Source: Bacteroidales bacterium (GTDB lineage Bacteria; Bacteroidota; Bacteroidia; Bacteroidales; UBA932). Taken from it: DNA of 7,285 nt. The translations under genes and the position numbers were made by a program. Positions 6,564-7,285 of the stretch are shown in pieces (the stretch's first letter is position 1; every line of letters starts with the position of its first letter). A model generated the notes under the pieces. That model searched no databases. It had not been told where the DNA came from and saw only the letters and a list, made by a program, of their open reading frames with translations. Location: positions 1 to 7,285 of the forward strand of contig JAFYIK010000255.1 in assembly GCA_017538685.1 (NCBI GenBank), written 5' to 3'.

Positions 6564-7285
6564 ATGTCAGAACAGAAATACAGGGTCGAATCAGACCTCC
6601 TCGGCGAACTTAAGGTTCCCGCAGATGCCTACTACGGCGTGCAGACTCAGCGAGCTCTCGATAATTACAAGATCTCCACAACCCATATGAGCGATTATCC
6701 CGAGTACATGATCGCGATCGCTTATGTGAAGATGGCGGCTGCCGAAGCCAACGCCCGCCTGGGCGTGCTGGACCGCAAGATCGCGGACGCGATAGTGGCA
6801 GCCTGCAAGGAGGTTGTCGAGGGCAAGTTCAACGACCAGTTCCCCGTGGATATGATGCAGGGCGGCGCCGGAACCTCGGTGAATATGAACGCCAACGAAG
6901 TCATCGCCAACCGCGCTCTCGAGCTGATGGGCCACCAGAAAGGCGAGTACCAGTTCTGCTCCCCCAACGACCACGTCAACTGCGCGCAGAGTACTAACGA
7001 CGCTTACCCCACCGCTTTCCGCTACACCTTCGTGAGGATGGACCGCAAGCTCCAGGCTTCGCTGACCGAGCTCATCGCAGCCTTCCGCGCAAAAGGCGAG
7101 GAGTTCAAGGACTACATCAAGATGGGCCGCACCCAGCTGCAGGACGCAGTGCCTATGACCTCCGGCCAGGAGTTCAAGGCCTTCGCGGATAACCTCGAAG
7201 AGGAAATCGCAAACCTCCAGCGCAATGCCGTGCTGCTTAAGGAAATCAATATGGGCGGCACCGCCATCGGCACCGGCCTCAACGC
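6564..7285 (+). CDS. aspA: Aspartate ammonia-lyase (aspartase), N-terminal part
   Basis: The gene runs off the right edge after 240 codons, roughly half of a normal aspartase of about 470 residues. It reversibly deaminates L-aspartate to fumarate and ammonia in the cytoplasm; in anaerobic Bacteroidales the fumarate can feed reduction to succinate. It belongs to the fumarase/aspartase superfamily and matches E. coli AspA closely by eye: DLLGELKVPADAYYGVQT (11-28), QGGAGTSVNMNANEV (99-113, substrate-binding Thr104), SPNDHVN then QSTNDAYPT (133-150, with the Ser143-Thr144 pair), and GRTQLQDAVPMT (188-199). Gln191 in the last motif is as in E. coli AspA; class II fumarases have His there, so aspartase is favoured over fumarase. 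The start at 6564 is the first ATG after an in-frame TAA (6558-6560). The catalytic SS loop lies beyond the window. The start region has no Shine-Dalgarno sequence, as is usual in this phylum. Confidence 0.95.
   Translation, partial: MSEQKYRVESDLLGELKVPADAYYGVQTQRALDNYKISTTHMSDYPEYMIAIAYVKMAAAEANARLGVLDRKIADAIVAACKEVVEGKFNDQFPVDMMQGGAGTSVNMNANEVIANRALELMGHQKGEYQFCSPNDHVNCAQSTNDAYPTAFRYTFVRMDRKLQASLTELIAAFRAKGEEFKDYIKMGRTQLQDAVPMTSGQEFKAFADNLEEEIANLQRNAVLLKEINMGGTAIGTGLN

Noticed and set aside
6564..7285. Class II fumarase (fumC) as an alternative for the last gene
   Set aside because: The motif GRTQLQDAVPMT has Gln where class II fumarases have His, and the N-terminal segment and GHQKGEYQ match E. 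coli AspA.
1..7285. CRISPR arrays, tRNA or rRNA genes, insertion sequences, phage genes or riboswitches
   Set aside because: No repeated spacer pattern, transposase, cloverleaf or conserved RNA motif was seen; the only two real gaps are 125 and 42 bases long.

Overview
The window looks like a moderately GC-rich Bacteroidota chromosome, probably order Bacteroidales (Alistipes-like or an uncultured gut lineage; the exact genus cannot be read from the sequence). The evidence is: no Shine-Dalgarno sequences ahead of starts, a Bacteroides-type -7 promoter element (TAnnTTTG) ahead of two transcription units, a TonB-dependent receptor paired with a DUF4249 lipoprotein, a Bacteroidota-type MG2/plug-like secreted protein, and two enzymes typical of anaerobic central carbon metabolism. 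All genes lie on the + strand, and no stretch over 130 bases lacks a gene.

Layout. (1) 1-665 is the 3' end of a eukaryote-like (type II) NADP-dependent isocitrate dehydrogenase, followed by a strong intrinsic terminator (684-726). (2) 791-6521 is a tight three-gene unit: a 1005-residue TonB-dependent outer-membrane receptor with an extra N-terminal module, a DUF4249 lipoprotein, and a secreted protein with an MG2-like domain and a degenerate receptor-plug-like domain. The three genes overlap by 1 nt (TGATG) and 4 nt (ATGA), so they are almost certainly co-transcribed and translationally coupled. (3) 6564-7285 is the 5' part of an aspartate ammonia-lyase gene (aspA), which has its own -7 promoter element in the 42-bp gap.

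How the genes work together. The central operon encodes an envelope system: a gated outer-membrane channel, a lipid-anchored partner that may sit on the cell surface (an arrangement analogous to SusC/SusD), and an accessory exported protein. Its substrate is not visible in the sequence. The flanking enzymes are housekeeping: isocitrate dehydrogenase makes 2-oxoglutarate and NADPH, and aspartase releases fumarate, which anaerobic Bacteroidales reduce to succinate.

The least expected signal is at the DNA level. The palindrome CATG is almost absent: one copy in 7285 bases against about 28 expected by chance, although TATG and GATG are common. Codons before methionine switch from the usual C-ending form to T-ending forms, across all five genes. 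This looks like avoidance of an NlaIII-type restriction or methylation site. The other points worth checking are the extra module on the receptor, a possible leaderless start, and the barrel-less plug-like domain in the third operon gene.
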